From Erginobacter sp964465735 (GTDB lineage Bacteria; Auribacterota; Erginobacteria; Erginobacterales; Erginobacteraceae), in NCBI GenBank assembly GCA_964465735.1, contig CAYXKT010000001.1, forward strand, positions 14,247 through 78,246: a DNA stretch of 64,000 bases, in the 5' to 3' direction. Positions 25,429 to 34,211 of the stretch are shown in pieces. Positions within the stretch are counted from its first letter, which is position 1. Each line of letters opens with the position of its first letter. Both the position numbers and the translations under genes were made by a program. The notes under the pieces are model-generated. The model ran no database searches, was not told where the DNA came from, and saw nothing but the letters and a program-made list of their open reading frames with translations.

Positions 25429-26497
25429 CCGGCCGCTAATCAGAAAGGCCATTGATTCCCTCCCGGAGCATAACCCCTGGATAAAAAAGCTCAGGGTCGG
25501 AGCCAAGGCACTTCTTTTCCGGAGACGAATTATCCCGGAGAAGAGGATTTTATTCGCCGGGGTCGAAGATGCGATTTATGAACGGATCTTGATAATTGGG
25601 CCGGGGCGGGATGAGGTAGCGGTAACTTCTTCCTACACTGCGGTAAGTCCGGGGACAGAGAAGGGATATTATCTTGATTTGCCGAATTTTTTCCAGAAAA
25701 GACCCTACGTCCCTGGTTACAGCGGCTGCGGATGGATCAGGTCAAGGGGGAAGGCGGTGTCATCGTTCAAGAAAGGCGATCTGGTCGCCGGAATACTCAA
25801 GCATAGTAACGTGAATATTCTTGCCGCCGGCGAGGTTGTTCCCGTACCGGAAGGTCTGAATCCCCTCTATGCCGCCTTTGTGACACTGGGGGTCATTGCC
25901 TTGACCGGTTTGCGGAGTGCTTCAATTGAGAAAGGAGATAAAGTCGCGATTATGGGCCAGGGGATTCTGGGGCAACTCCTGAACCAACTGGTCCGGTTGA
26001 CGGAAGTGCAGAGTATCTGTGCCGTCGCGCGCTCGCAAAGCAAAAAGGAGATGGCACTCAAAAGCGGTGTTGACGAGTTCATATCTTCGAGTGATCAATC
26101 CCTGGCCTTGAAATCAGTTCAGGCGAATGTGGTAATTGACAGCACGGGTAACCTGGAAGGCTTCGAAGATGCGCTCAAGATAGTAATCCCCGGTGGCCGA
26201 GTGGTGATGTTAGGGAGTATTCCTGAATATGCCAGAGATAGCAACTGGGCGAAGACAGTGGTAGATAAATGTATTGAAGTTCGAGGTGCCCACGTTCGGA
26301 ATCTGGAAGAGGAAGGGTTGAGTTATCGCTCTGAAGCGGCCCGTTTCCTTAACCTGTTGGCTGAGAAGAAAATAAAAATGGACCACTTGATCTCCGACAT
26401 CTATAAGCCGGAAGATGCGCCGGGAATTTATCGGCGTTTTGGCGCTGACAGTAGAGATATGGTGGGAGTGGCGATTGAATGGAGGAAAAGGGATTGA
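25412..26497 (+). CDS. Zinc-type medium-chain dehydrogenase
   Basis: A 361-residue MDR protein: GroES-like N-terminal half with SPGTEKGYYLDLPNFFQKRP and GYSGCGWI, then the Rossmann motif VAIMGQGILGQLLNQLVR and a second-half VVIDSTGN. It resembles the dehydrogenase half of the two-part MDR plus Gfo/Idh oxidoreductases seen in glycan clusters; a Gfo/Idh gene lies two genes downstream. It probably oxidises or reduces a nucleotide sugar or cyclitol. It overlaps both neighbours, so it belongs to one transcript. Confidence 0.85.
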   Translation: MENLFNRPLIRKAIDSLPEHNPWIKKLRVGAKALLFRRRIIPEKRILFAGVEDAIYERILIIGPGRDEVAVTSSYTAVSPGTEKGYYLDLPNFFQKRPYVPGYSGCGWIRSRGKAVSSFKKGDLVAGILKHSNVNILAAGEVVPVPEGLNPLYAAFVTLGVIALTGLRSASIEKGDKVAIMGQGILGQLLNQLVRLTEVQSICAVARSQSKKEMALKSGVDEFISSSDQSLALKSVQANVVIDSTGNLEGFEDALKIVIPGGRVVMLGSIPEYARDSNWAKTVVDKCIEVRGAHVRNLEEEGLSYRSEAARFLNLLAEKKIKMDHLISDIYKPEDAPGIYRRFGADSRDMVGVAIEWRKRD

Positions 26498-27399
26498 GAA
26501 TTACCATTACTGAAAAAATACGAGATCGCGCCAAGGGCAGCAAGTTAGCCCGAAAAATTCTCTTTCCAGCGATATTTTTCCGAGACTTAATCCTGGAAAG
26601 GAGGGAGAAAGTATTTGATAAGTTTTATCTTGATGCATTTCAATTTGTGGAATTAGGGAGCCTTGTGGTCCGGGTCCCGGACTTCGAAGGTTCATTTGAG
26701 GTAGATGCCCGCTCTGACACTTTAAAAAGATTATTGAAATATAAACATTATGAGCCTTACCTGGCGGAAATCGCGAAAAAGCATATAAACCCGGAAAGAG
26801 ATGTTCTGGACATCGGAGCCAACATAGGTCTTTTTTCGACGCTGGCCGCAAAAAATATCTCCAGTCGGAATAAGGTATTATCGGTTGAACCGACACCTCT
26901 GGCGCTAAAATACCTTCGGGGGAATATCCAGAGAAATAATATTCAAGAATCGGTGATTATTTATGAAGGGGCGGCAACAGATAACCCGGGTAACCGCCTG
27001 ATTAATATTATTCCCGGTAAGGAAGAATACTCCAGTTTAAGCAATATTGTCCATCCGCCTGCTTTGGGTAAGAAATTCGAGGCGCTCGAAGTCCAGAGTG
27101 ATACCGTGGATAATCTGGTTAGTAAGTTCAACTTGAAACCGGGTTTTATTAAGATCGATACCGAGGGCGGAGAATATAAAGTTCTAAAAGGAGCGCTGGC
27201 TACAATAACAAAATTAAAACCAGTGATTGTCTCGGAATTGATAGATAATTTATTGCAAAGCTTTGGCGATTCATCAGCTAAAGTTATCAATTTATTAGAA
27301 GATAATGGATATAATGTGTTTAATGCCAGGCAGCTTGATTTGCCGGTCCAGGTACCTTTTGACGGAGAGATTTTAGCTCTTCCGGCAATGGAAAGATAA
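26479..27399 (+). CDS. FkbM family methyltransferase
   Basis: A 306-residue SAM-dependent O-methyltransferase. The SAM site VLDIGANIGLFSTLAAKN, VLSVEPTPLALKYL and the conserved FIKIDTEGGEYKVLKGA are the FkbM hallmarks. The N-terminal about 75 residues form a leader typical of polysaccharide-associated members. It probably methylates a glycan sugar. It overlaps the upstream MDR gene by 19 bp. Confidence 0.92.
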   Translation: MEEKGLRITITEKIRDRAKGSKLARKILFPAIFFRDLILERREKVFDKFYLDAFQFVELGSLVVRVPDFEGSFEVDARSDTLKRLLKYKHYEPYLAEIAKKHINPERDVLDIGANIGLFSTLAAKNISSRNKVLSVEPTPLALKYLRGNIQRNNIQESVIIYEGAATDNPGNRLINIIPGKEEYSSLSNIVHPPALGKKFEALEVQSDTVDNLVSKFNLKPGFIKIDTEGGEYKVLKGALATITKLKPVIVSELIDNLLQSFGDSSAKVINLLEDNGYNVFNARQLDLPVQVPFDGEILALPAMER

Positions 27400-27451
27400 A
27401 CCGCACTTTCCCCGGTTTTTTGCCGGGAATACAAAGCATATTCTGGAATCT

Positions 27452-28588
27452 ATGGTGGAGGGGTATCTGGATAATACCGTGAAAACCGAAAAACAAATAG
27501 GGGTGGCCCTGGTTGGCTGCGGGGCGATCTCTTATGCGAACGCCGAGGCGATCCGCATCTCCCAATTAGCTGATCTGATCTACGCGGTTGATGTCAATTA
27601 TTCCTCGGCCGAGAAATTGGGAAAAAAATACGGAGTTGCCTACACGGCTCATTTGGAGGAGGCCATCTCCAACCCTTTGGTTGATGTTGTTTTTATCTGT
27701 ACCCCGCATTATCTTCACGCTCCAATCGCTGAACAGGCGGCTCAGGCGGGGAAACACGTAATCGTTGAGAAACCAATGGGGGTGAGTTTAGCCGATGCCC
27801 GGAAAATACAGGCTGTCTGCGCGGAGAAGCAAGTTTTGCTGTCGGTCTGTTATTGTATGAGATATTGGTCGGCCGTCCGGCAGGCCCGGCAGCTTATCGA
27901 AGATGGGGGATTGGGAAAGATTCTCGGGACCGAGATGATGATGATCCGGGATCGGAGCGAGAGCTACCTGGGAAGAAATACCTGGCAGGAAGCGAACCCC
28001 AACTGGCACGGTGACCGGGCCCGGGCGGGCGGGGGGATGTTCTTCGATAATTTCTCCCACTACCTGGATTATTTCCATTTTCTCACCGACCTCGATATCG
28101 AATGGATATTTGCCCGGGCCGATACCCGCCTGATCCCGGCGGATGTGGAGGATTCGTTGTTTGCTCTCTGCGGCTATGAAAACGGAGCTTCCGGGATGGT
28201 TCTCTCCGGAAGCACCGTCCGGGGAGCCGGCAAGGAAGGAAGCCTCCGGCCATTGAATTCAATGCAGCGGATCTGGGGGGAATACGGGCAGATAGTTCTT
28301 CAGCCGGATTTTTCTTTTTATTCACTCAAACGGATCGGCGGCTATGCCCCCAATTGCTGGCACCATCTGAGCAACTATCGGGGCAAGGCGGCCGGCGCTG
28401 GATTGGAAGAGCGACGGAGCTTTGTCGATATGTTCGCCCGGGCGGTTCAGGAAGGCTTGCCCCTGGAGATCACCGGGGAAGACGGTCTTCGGGTGATGGC
28501 TGTGATGGACGCGGTTTATCGATCCTCTGCCGCCGGGTCAAAAGAACCAGTCAAAATCATTCAAACTGCTCAATCCGGGTTACTATGA
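27452..28588 (+). CDS. Gfo/Idh/MocA family oxidoreductase
   Basis: A 378-residue NAD(P)-dependent sugar oxidoreductase. The Rossmann start is GVALVGCGAISYANAEAI, then FICTPHYLHAPIAEQAAQAG and the catalytic Lys in VEKPMGVSLADARKI. The C-terminal domain has MFFDNFSHYLDYFHFLT. Such enzymes oxidise or reduce nucleotide sugars and inositols. The stop overlaps the next ATG (ATGA), so it is coupled to the truncated MDR-like gene. Confidence 0.92.
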   Translation: MVEGYLDNTVKTEKQIGVALVGCGAISYANAEAIRISQLADLIYAVDVNYSSAEKLGKKYGVAYTAHLEEAISNPLVDVVFICTPHYLHAPIAEQAAQAGKHVIVEKPMGVSLADARKIQAVCAEKQVLLSVCYCMRYWSAVRQARQLIEDGGLGKILGTEMMMIRDRSESYLGRNTWQEANPNWHGDRARAGGGMFFDNFSHYLDYFHFLTDLDIEWIFARADTRLIPADVEDSLFALCGYENGASGMVLSGSTVRGAGKEGSLRPLNSMQRIWGEYGQIVLQPDFSFYSLKRIGGYAPNCWHHLSNYRGKAAGAGLEERRSFVDMFARAVQEGLPLEITGEDGLRVMAVMDAVYRSSAAGSKEPVKIIQTAQSGLL

Positions 28589-29334
28589 TCTTTGCTCTCT
28601 GGGAAAATATCTCCGGCGATATTGAGGTGCCGATCTGCGCCTCTCCGGTTGACAACGCCGACGATCCGGCTTCCAGGGTTATCCTCTTTCCCAGGGAAGA
28701 GAAGGCGTCCGATGTTCCGGGTCTCCCTCCTGATTCCGCCTCCGGGCGCCAGGTGGTCTTATCTTCCGCGTTTCCCGCCCGGTTATTGTTGTCGGCGGTG
28801 GTTCTGGCTCAGGCGGTCAAGGTAGTGGATTCTCTATCCCTTCCCTCGAATGTTCTGGTTTTTTCCGAAGGGTTAATTGGAGAAGCCGTCCGCCTTACCC
28901 TGTCCGCGAATGCTATGAATAAGGTGGTGGTTGCCCGGGTAGGTGGCGAAGGAGGAGGGGCCAAGGGCGACGAGTTAGATCCCTTTGCTCCCGGATTCAT
29001 CGATTCCTTGAAGACAATTACCGGTGGTCAGGGTTTCCCCGCCGTGGTCCTCGCCTCCGCCCGCCCGGAATTGGTGAAAAAAGCTCTGGGATGCGCCGGA
29101 GTCTTCGGCCAGGTATTCTTTCTGCTTCCGATCGGCGGGAAGGTTTCCGTGGACCTGACCGCGACGGTTAATTTCAAAAGTTTGATCCTTCGAGGCCGGG
29201 ATTTCTTTGTTGATCTGGCAACCCTGACCGGCACGGATATCGAGGCGGCGGTGCTCAAAGCCGATTCGCTCCCGGTTCAACTGCGGGCGGGGATGGCGGA
29301 ATCAGGATTGAAGATTAAAACTGGTCAGGAATAA
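28585..29334 (+). CDS. Truncated MDR-like protein, no catalytic zinc half
   Basis: A 249-residue protein with VLVFSEGLIGEAVRLTLSAN (degenerate dinucleotide-binding turn), FPAVVLASARPELVKKALG and VFFLLPIGGKVSVDLTATVN, recalling the cofactor half of medium-chain dehydrogenases. The GroES-like half with the zinc ligands is not recognisable. It starts inside the stop of the Gfo/Idh gene. It may pair with that enzyme or be a degraded dehydrogenase; function uncertain. Confidence 0.65.
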   Translation: MIFALWENISGDIEVPICASPVDNADDPASRVILFPREEKASDVPGLPPDSASGRQVVLSSAFPARLLLSAVVLAQAVKVVDSLSLPSNVLVFSEGLIGEAVRLTLSANAMNKVVVARVGGEGGGAKGDELDPFAPGFIDSLKTITGGQGFPAVVLASARPELVKKALGCAGVFGQVFFLLPIGGKVSVDLTATVNFKSLILRGRDFFVDLATLTGTDIEAAVLKADSLPVQLRAGMAESGLKIKTGQE

Positions 29335-29355
29335 TTCGGCCGCGAGGTTAATGAG

Positions 29356-30123
29356 ATGAGTCTAAACACCAAACTGAAGAAAGTTATACCCCAATTTATC
29401 TGGATTCCGTTGACAGATCTGCGGGACCGTCTCCTCCACCGGGGAAAATACAATTTCCGGCTCTGTAAAGACCGCGAATCGCCCTTTGAATATACGACCC
29501 GCTACGACCACCGGAACCTTCGGAAAGCCCGGAAGAGCATCTTGTGGGATGATGACTGGAAGGGAGCGACCCGGGCGACGATCGCTATTCTCCAGGAATT
29601 AGACCTGCTTTCGGGTAGTAGGAATATAGTTGATTACGGAGGGGGAATCGGGAGGATCAGTCGGGCGGTGCTGGAAAGCTCCGACGGCCGGGTGATCCTG
29701 GTTGACCGCTCGCCCGAGATGCGGGCCCACGCGCTTCGTTATGTGCCGAAAAAACTGGCCGGGTCCGGCAGGTTCACGATCTGGTCCGATACCGAATTCC
29801 TGGAAAGGATGGGGGGCGTTGAGGGAGGGATCGATCTGATTCTGTTTATCGAATCCCTCCAGCATATCCCGGAGCCGATCCTGGATGAACTCTTTCCGAA
29901 AGTTATATCATCTCTTTCCCCGGGGGGGCGGGTGTTCGTCCTGGGGAACCCGGACCTGGATGTTGACCTCCGGGCCCGCAGACACCAGACCCTGATCGGG
30001 GATTTCCTCAAACGGCATATCCGGGTTGTCCGGGAGGATGTCTGGGAGGAATGGGAGAGGGGAGGACGGAAATTCAGTTTCCGCCACCCCCGCTACTCCT
30101 TCCTCTGCCGGAAAGAGGAGTAA
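29356..30123 (+). CDS. Class I SAM-dependent methyltransferase
   Basis: A 255-residue protein with the SAM-binding glycine loop NIVDYGGGIGRISRAVLESS, motif II ILVDRSPEMR, and the motif IV-like region DLILFIESLQHIPEPILDEL. It lies 21 bp after the MDR-like gene at the end of this operon-like series. Probably methylates a sugar or lipid-linked intermediate; the substrate is unknown. Confidence 0.85.
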   Translation: MSLNTKLKKVIPQFIWIPLTDLRDRLLHRGKYNFRLCKDRESPFEYTTRYDHRNLRKARKSILWDDDWKGATRATIAILQELDLLSGSRNIVDYGGGIGRISRAVLESSDGRVILVDRSPEMRAHALRYVPKKLAGSGRFTIWSDTEFLERMGGVEGGIDLILFIESLQHIPEPILDELFPKVISSLSPGGRVFVLGNPDLDVDLRARRHQTLIGDFLKRHIRVVREDVWEEWERGGRKFSFRHPRYSFLCRKEE

Positions 30124-30161
30124 ATAGTGCCTGGACGGAAACCTCAGATTAAATGGAATTT

Positions 30162-30240
30162 GTCATTGCGAGGAACAAAGTGACGAAGCAATTTCATCCC
30201 ACAATAAGCAGATTGCTTCGTCGTCCCCCCTCGCAATGAC
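30162..30240. repeat. Dispersed GTCATTGCGAGG inverted repeat, copy 2
   Basis: The two ends GTCATTGCGAGG and CCTCGCAATGAC are exact reverse complements, and GACGAAGCAAT pairs with ATTGCTTCGTC inside, so the whole 79 bp can fold into one long hairpin. Related to the copy at 2177-2275. It may terminate the upstream transcript. Confidence 0.8.
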
Positions 30241-30365
30241 CTGGTTTCTGGGGTTTTCGTTCAGGCTCTAAATAGTTTCCCCTGAAGCTGGATAAAAATC
30301 CGGATCATAATGACAGATTATTACCCATCATTTCTATAATACTATATCCTGAGGATTAATCTACT

Positions 30366-31310
30366 ATGCCTGAAGTATCCGTAATAATCCCGACTTACAA
30401 TAGCGCCCATTTTCTCCCCGAGGCGATTGATAGTGTCCTGGCGCAGACCTTCCGGGACTACGAGCTGATCATCGTTGACGACGGCTCCACTGACGATACC
30501 GAAGAGGTAGTCAAGCGCTATGGGGATAAAATCAAGTACCTGCGCCAGGAGAATCGCGGCCCCGGACCGGCCAAGAACACTGGGATCAAAAACAGCCGGG
30601 GTCCGTTGATCGCCACCCTGGACGCCGACGATAAGTGGCTGCTCGATAAGTTGGAGGTCCAGGTCGAGTATATGCGGTCCCATCCCCAAATCGGCCTGGT
30701 TTACGGTAACGTCTCGACTTTCGACGACAGGGGCGTCATCACCGAGGCCTATGACGGGACGCACCGTAAGGTTTATCAGGGAGAGGTCTTCGACCAGTTG
30801 CTACTGCAGAATTTCATCTCCTCGATCACAATTATGGTCCGGCGGGAATCCCTGGAGAAGGTGGGGATGTTCCCGGAAGATGTGATGATCTCGGAGGACT
30901 GGCATCTCTGGCTGCGGATCGCCAAAGAATACCCGATCGGTTACATCGATCGGCCTCTGGCGCTATACCGCTGGCAGACGCAGTCTCTGACCTGGGATTA
31001 CGCCAAGTCCTATCCCGACCGGATTAAGGTGCTGGAAAAGATAATCGGGTTATACCCGGATTATCTGGCCCACCGAAAGGGTCTGGTCCGCCAGGCCAGA
31101 AGCAAGATGATGATGCGATATGGTTATGCGTTGTTCAGTTCCGGGGATTATGCCCAAGCCCGAGAAAAACTCATCAATTCGATCCAGACAAAACCACTCC
31201 AAATAAAACCCTACCTCTATCTGATAGGCACCTTAATCCCAAAAGGATTAAGAAAGCATCTAACCAAAGCCAAATCCCGCCTGGGAATAAAATTTATGCC
31301 CGCTGAATAA
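30366..31310 (+). CDS. GT2 family glycosyltransferase (GT-A)
   Basis: A 314-residue soluble transferase: EVSVIIPTYNSAHFLPEAID, LIIVDDGSTDDTEEVV, PAKNTGIKNSRG and the DxD-type ATLDADDKW for nucleotide-sugar/Mn binding; the later ISEDWHLWLRIA contains the usual ED catalytic-base motif. There are no strong membrane segments. It stands alone between an inverted repeat and the toxin-antitoxin island. Confidence 0.92.
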   Translation: MPEVSVIIPTYNSAHFLPEAIDSVLAQTFRDYELIIVDDGSTDDTEEVVKRYGDKIKYLRQENRGPGPAKNTGIKNSRGPLIATLDADDKWLLDKLEVQVEYMRSHPQIGLVYGNVSTFDDRGVITEAYDGTHRKVYQGEVFDQLLLQNFISSITIMVRRESLEKVGMFPEDVMISEDWHLWLRIAKEYPIGYIDRPLALYRWQTQSLTWDYAKSYPDRIKVLEKIIGLYPDYLAHRKGLVRQARSKMMMRYGYALFSSGDYAQAREKLINSIQTKPLQIKPYLYLIGTLIPKGLRKHLTKAKSRLGIKFMPAE

Positions 31311-31439
31311 ATGTAACCGGAAAATTCCATCTCAGCGGTACCACATTCAGGTAAACAGGCAGGTGTAAAATGAAACTGTTAGAGAAGATCTATTATGCTG
31401 TTATTGGTTAGCCGATTACGACTATCCAGGAAGTTAAAT

Positions 31440-31874
31440 ATGACACGCGCAATAACCCAAATATTAGAAGATGCACTACGACTAAGGCCCATTCAAAAAG
31501 CAGAACTAATAGATAAACTATTCCATAGCTTTGATCACGCAACTGATCATCATATCGATGAAGCCTGGTCAGACGAAATAGAGTCGCGCATCGATGCCTA
31601 TGATAACGGCAAGATCTCTGCCACCGGCAATGAAATTCTCGATTTCAGATTCACCCCTAATGACTGTGCTTTGCAGATGAGAAATGAACCCATAGGAAGG
31701 AGACCCATCGAGACTGATGGGAATGAATGCAACGTTCTCTCTGGAGAAGGCTATGCCGATCTCTTGGGAACACCAGTCAGACACCTTGGAGTTACGACTG
31801 AGCAGGCAAACGAAGACATCGCACGCCTTCAACTCCGCGTAAATGCGCTCTTTCCATTCCTCAGACACTTGTAA
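31440..31874 (+). pseudogene. Addiction-module component (TIGR02574-like antitoxin), C-terminus replaced
   Basis: Residues 1-65 (MTRAITQILEDALRLRPIQK, then DEAWSDEIESRIDAYDNGKI) match small RelE/ParE-partner antitoxins. The expected C-terminus is cut near 31640 and the frame runs on by chance through the antisense of the TIR gene. No cognate toxin follows. A diverged copy of its first nine codons with its leader is found at 38209-38268. Confidence 0.65.
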
Positions 31875-31997
31875 GTCATCGTGCGCTAAGAAGGAAGGAA
31901 TGCCGTAATGGTCGAAGAACTCCTTTAACCTCCCACCCCAGACCTTATCGTAAACTGAATAGCTAATGAATATTCTCATCTCTTCGCAAAATGTCAT
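31569..31997 (-). CDS. TIR domain protein, probably C-terminally truncated
   Basis: The 142-residue protein opens with MRIFISYSVYDKVWGGRLKE, continues FLAHDDLQVSEEWKERIY and FVCLLSRNSKVSDWCSQEIG, which includes the Glu expected to be catalytic in TIR NADases, then VAFIPISLDGSPSYGF. The last about 25 residues are antisense to the antitoxin gene and look foreign. TIR proteins of this type are often defence or toxin effectors that consume NAD. ATG 31979 is an alternative start. Whether a lone truncated TIR is active is uncertain. Confidence 0.8.
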   Translation of the reverse strand: MTFCEEMRIFISYSVYDKVWGGRLKEFFDHYGIPSFLAHDDLQVSEEWKERIYAELKACDVFVCLLSRNSKVSDWCSQEIGIAFSRENVAFIPISLDGSPSYGFISHLQSTVIRGESEIENFIAGGRDLAVIIGIDARLYFV

Positions 31998-32039
31998 ACC
32001 ACTTAGATGCAGGCTATGGGAGTCTCATTGTCGCCCAAT

Positions 32040-32414
32040 TTATTTTAGGGAGATGATCCCGCTTAGAGCCAGGATGAGAAAGCCTTCCGTCTTCCCGGAA
32101 CCAGTGCCGGTGGTAAGCATAAAGCGTCAGGGGGCCGAGTAGGGCCGCTCTCTTTCCTTGCCGAATGGCCAGTTTGGCTGGAGAGGGCCGGGATGGACGA
32201 TTCCCTCCTGGACCAGTGCCTCCAAGCTGCGGTCTTTCTTGTGATCTCTACCCAGGGTGATATCGGGATCATTGATCACCACTTTCATCTCCCTGATCTG
32301 TTCCTCGAACTGATTACGGATGTGGTCGTCACAGAGCCGGAGGGTGGTCTTGAGAAACCGGCGGTACTCCTCGCTAATATGCCGGACGCAATCGAGAGAG
32401 TTGCTGATCTCCAT
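32040..32414 (-). pseudogene. DEAD/DEAH-box helicase N-terminal fragment
   Basis: The start codon overlaps the stop of the PIN gene. The N-terminal helical part includes YRRFLKTTLRLCDDHIRNQF and SLEALVQEGIVHPGPLQ, the kind of leader seen in large helicases of defence islands. After an in-frame TGA at 32127 it resumes with the Walker A motif LTTGTGSGKTEGFLIL and stops at 32040. The residues that should link the two parts are missing, and everything after motif I is lost. Confidence 0.65.
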
Positions 32415-32905
32415 TAGAATTCCTCAAGAAAAAACAGGCTGGTTTTTCTCCTCAACCACTTTTTGCCATATTGATCCTTGAACTTCGGCTTCAGACCGGC
32501 CCGGGCGGCAATTTCTTCCAGAGAAATCAGTCTCTCCTTCAAGCCCAGCTTGACCATTGCTCTGACCGAATTATTATCCGGGGAGCAAAGTCTCCAAATT
32601 CCGGACTGCCCCAGCGCATAGGCGCTCAGGTGATGTTCTCCTTTATCCAAAATTACCGTTCCGCCCAGCTTCAGATCGAGATCAATAAGCGCTTCTGGGG
32701 CAACCTTCCTGACCTGAACACGCTTTCTCATCGCCTCCACATCAATGGGAACATAATCTCGCCTCAACCTGCCGCCCGAGGCACACTCGACCGCAACCTC
32801 TTCAACGGTTTCAATCTGGCAAGAATTTACAATCGCTTTCCAGCATCCGGTCCTGTGGGCTTCAACGATAGCGTTGGTGTCCACAAGAATCCTATAGCCG
32901 GGCAT
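32414..32905 (-). CDS. PIN-like domain protein
   Basis: A 163-residue protein opening MPGYRILVDTNAIVEAHRTG, with the first PIN acidic residue in VDTN. It starts 17 bp after the XRE-ImmA gene ends. PIN proteins next to XRE-ImmA/IrrE genes form putative toxin-antitoxin pairs in which the PIN nuclease is the toxin. The later acidic residues are less clear (EEVAVECAS, CSPDNNSVRA). Confidence 0.75.
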   Translation of the reverse strand: MPGYRILVDTNAIVEAHRTGCWKAIVNSCQIETVEEVAVECASGGRLRRDYVPIDVEAMRKRVQVRKVAPEALIDLDLKLGGTVILDKGEHHLSAYALGQSGIWRLCSPDNNSVRAMVKLGLKERLISLEEIAARAGLKPKFKDQYGKKWLRRKTSLFFLEEF

Positions 32906-32921
32906 CCCGCTATCTCCTCAG

Positions 32922-34034
32922 TTACAAGTCGAATGGAACAGCCATCTCGTAATCCCGGAAGAGATCGCCCAGATCCTCAATGGTGCAATTTAAAATTCTG
33001 GCCCCCTTTCTCACCGAAACAAAACCTCTATCCAACACCTTATGAAGCTTTTTTACAAAAATTCGGGAGTAAGGGGGTAAAGGTTTGGGCTCCAATTCCG
33101 CTCCACCGTATTTCCGCAGGCGGATCATCGAAGAAACGGCCGACTTCTTCATCCACTTGAGATTCACCAGTCGCCAGTAAAGAGCTTCCCCAGAAACCTG
33201 CAAGTCGCGTGCGGTCCGATTGATCCACTCTGTCTCCGCCATTGCCCCCCGCGCTTTCCATCTGGGCAGCAATATGTTTCTCGGCATCAGCAAACCGGCG
33301 GCGAATGCTTCGGCGAGGTTCTCCTCACGCTCTTTCGGTAACCCGATCGATGGGCTGTCTATCCGCCGCGGGGGGAGCTGCTCCCAGGTGAGCAGGTGAA
33401 ACAACTCGTGGGCGAGATCATAATTCCGACGGTAATGCGGTTCCCTTCGGTTGATTGCCAGGGAACTGAATTCCGGAAGTCGGGCTGCGGCACCGGAAAC
33501 GCTCTCCGGGGTATCCAGAGCAAGAAAGAGAATATGCAGCTTCTCCTCGATGACCTCGAGAAGCTGTTCCGCTGGGATTGGGCCTAAACCCCAGGTGGAG
33601 CTCAATCCTTCCCCGAGCTGGGTCGCCCGTTCATAGGAATCACTTTTTCTGACCTCCAGCCGCATATCCAGCTGGATATGCGGCTCCCCCAGCAGGTTGC
33701 CGAACTCCCGGTAGGCGGCAATCAGATCCCGGAGTTGGTGCTCCATTCCCTCAAGCTCTTTCCTGGAAGCTTGAGCACGCCAGGAAATCTTCATTTCATC
33801 CGGCAGGAGAAGCAGGGGATCGGTAAAAAAGTCCAGGGGACGACGGAAGATCTGCATCAGGGAGGCCAGTTCCGTAGCCTTCAGATTGCGCAAACCCGAT
33901 TCTATGGCGGAGAGTGTCTGCCGATCCTTGAAGCCCAACCGGTTTGCCAGTGCCTCCTGGGTCAGCCCGGACTTTTCTCTCAGCCACCGGATCCTCCGTC
34001 CCACCATCCGGTTGAAACCTTGTTTGTCTCTCAT
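32922..34034 (-). CDS. XRE-family regulator with ImmA/IrrE metallopeptidase domain
   Basis: A 370-residue two-domain protein. Residues 8-65 form an XRE helix-turn-helix (WLREKSGLTQEALANRLGFK, TLSAIESGLRNLK). The central part holds the zinc peptidase motif YDLAHELFHLLTWE (HExxH) with a downstream Glu in ENLAEAFAAGLLMPR. Such proteins cleave or bind regulators and act as antitoxin for a neighbouring toxin. A perfect inverted repeat lies 61 bp upstream, probably its operator. Confidence 0.92.
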   Translation of the reverse strand: MRDKQGFNRMVGRRIRWLREKSGLTQEALANRLGFKDRQTLSAIESGLRNLKATELASLMQIFRRPLDFFTDPLLLLPDEMKISWRAQASRKELEGMEHQLRDLIAAYREFGNLLGEPHIQLDMRLEVRKSDSYERATQLGEGLSSTWGLGPIPAEQLLEVIEEKLHILFLALDTPESVSGAAARLPEFSSLAINRREPHYRRNYDLAHELFHLLTWEQLPPRRIDSPSIGLPKEREENLAEAFAAGLLMPRNILLPRWKARGAMAETEWINRTARDLQVSGEALYWRLVNLKWMKKSAVSSMIRLRKYGGAELEPKPLPPYSRIFVKKLHKVLDRGFVSVRKGARILNCTIEDLGDLFRDYEMAVPFDL

Positions 34035-34094
34035 AGCTGATCCCTCCAGATAGCCTCACAGACCAACATATCCCAGCTATTCCTTGATTACAAG

Positions 34095-34126
34095 ATAATC
34101 TTGCATAACATATAATGCAAGATTAT
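34095..34126. promoter_or_regulatory. Perfect inverted repeat, likely operator of the XRE-ImmA/PIN operon
   Basis: ATAATCTTGCAT and ATGCAAGATTAT are exact reverse complements, 12-bp arms separated by 8 bp (AACATATA). Position is between the promoter region of the minus-strand XRE-ImmA gene and its start at 34034. XRE repressors bind such sites; the link is inference. Confidence 0.7.
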
Positions 34127-34211
34127 ATCGGCTTTCTTTGGGCTTCAGGGAAAAGATTGAACTGGGTGGGCGCAAAGAGAAAGGAAAGAGAGAGGAGGCG
34201 GCAAATTTGTT

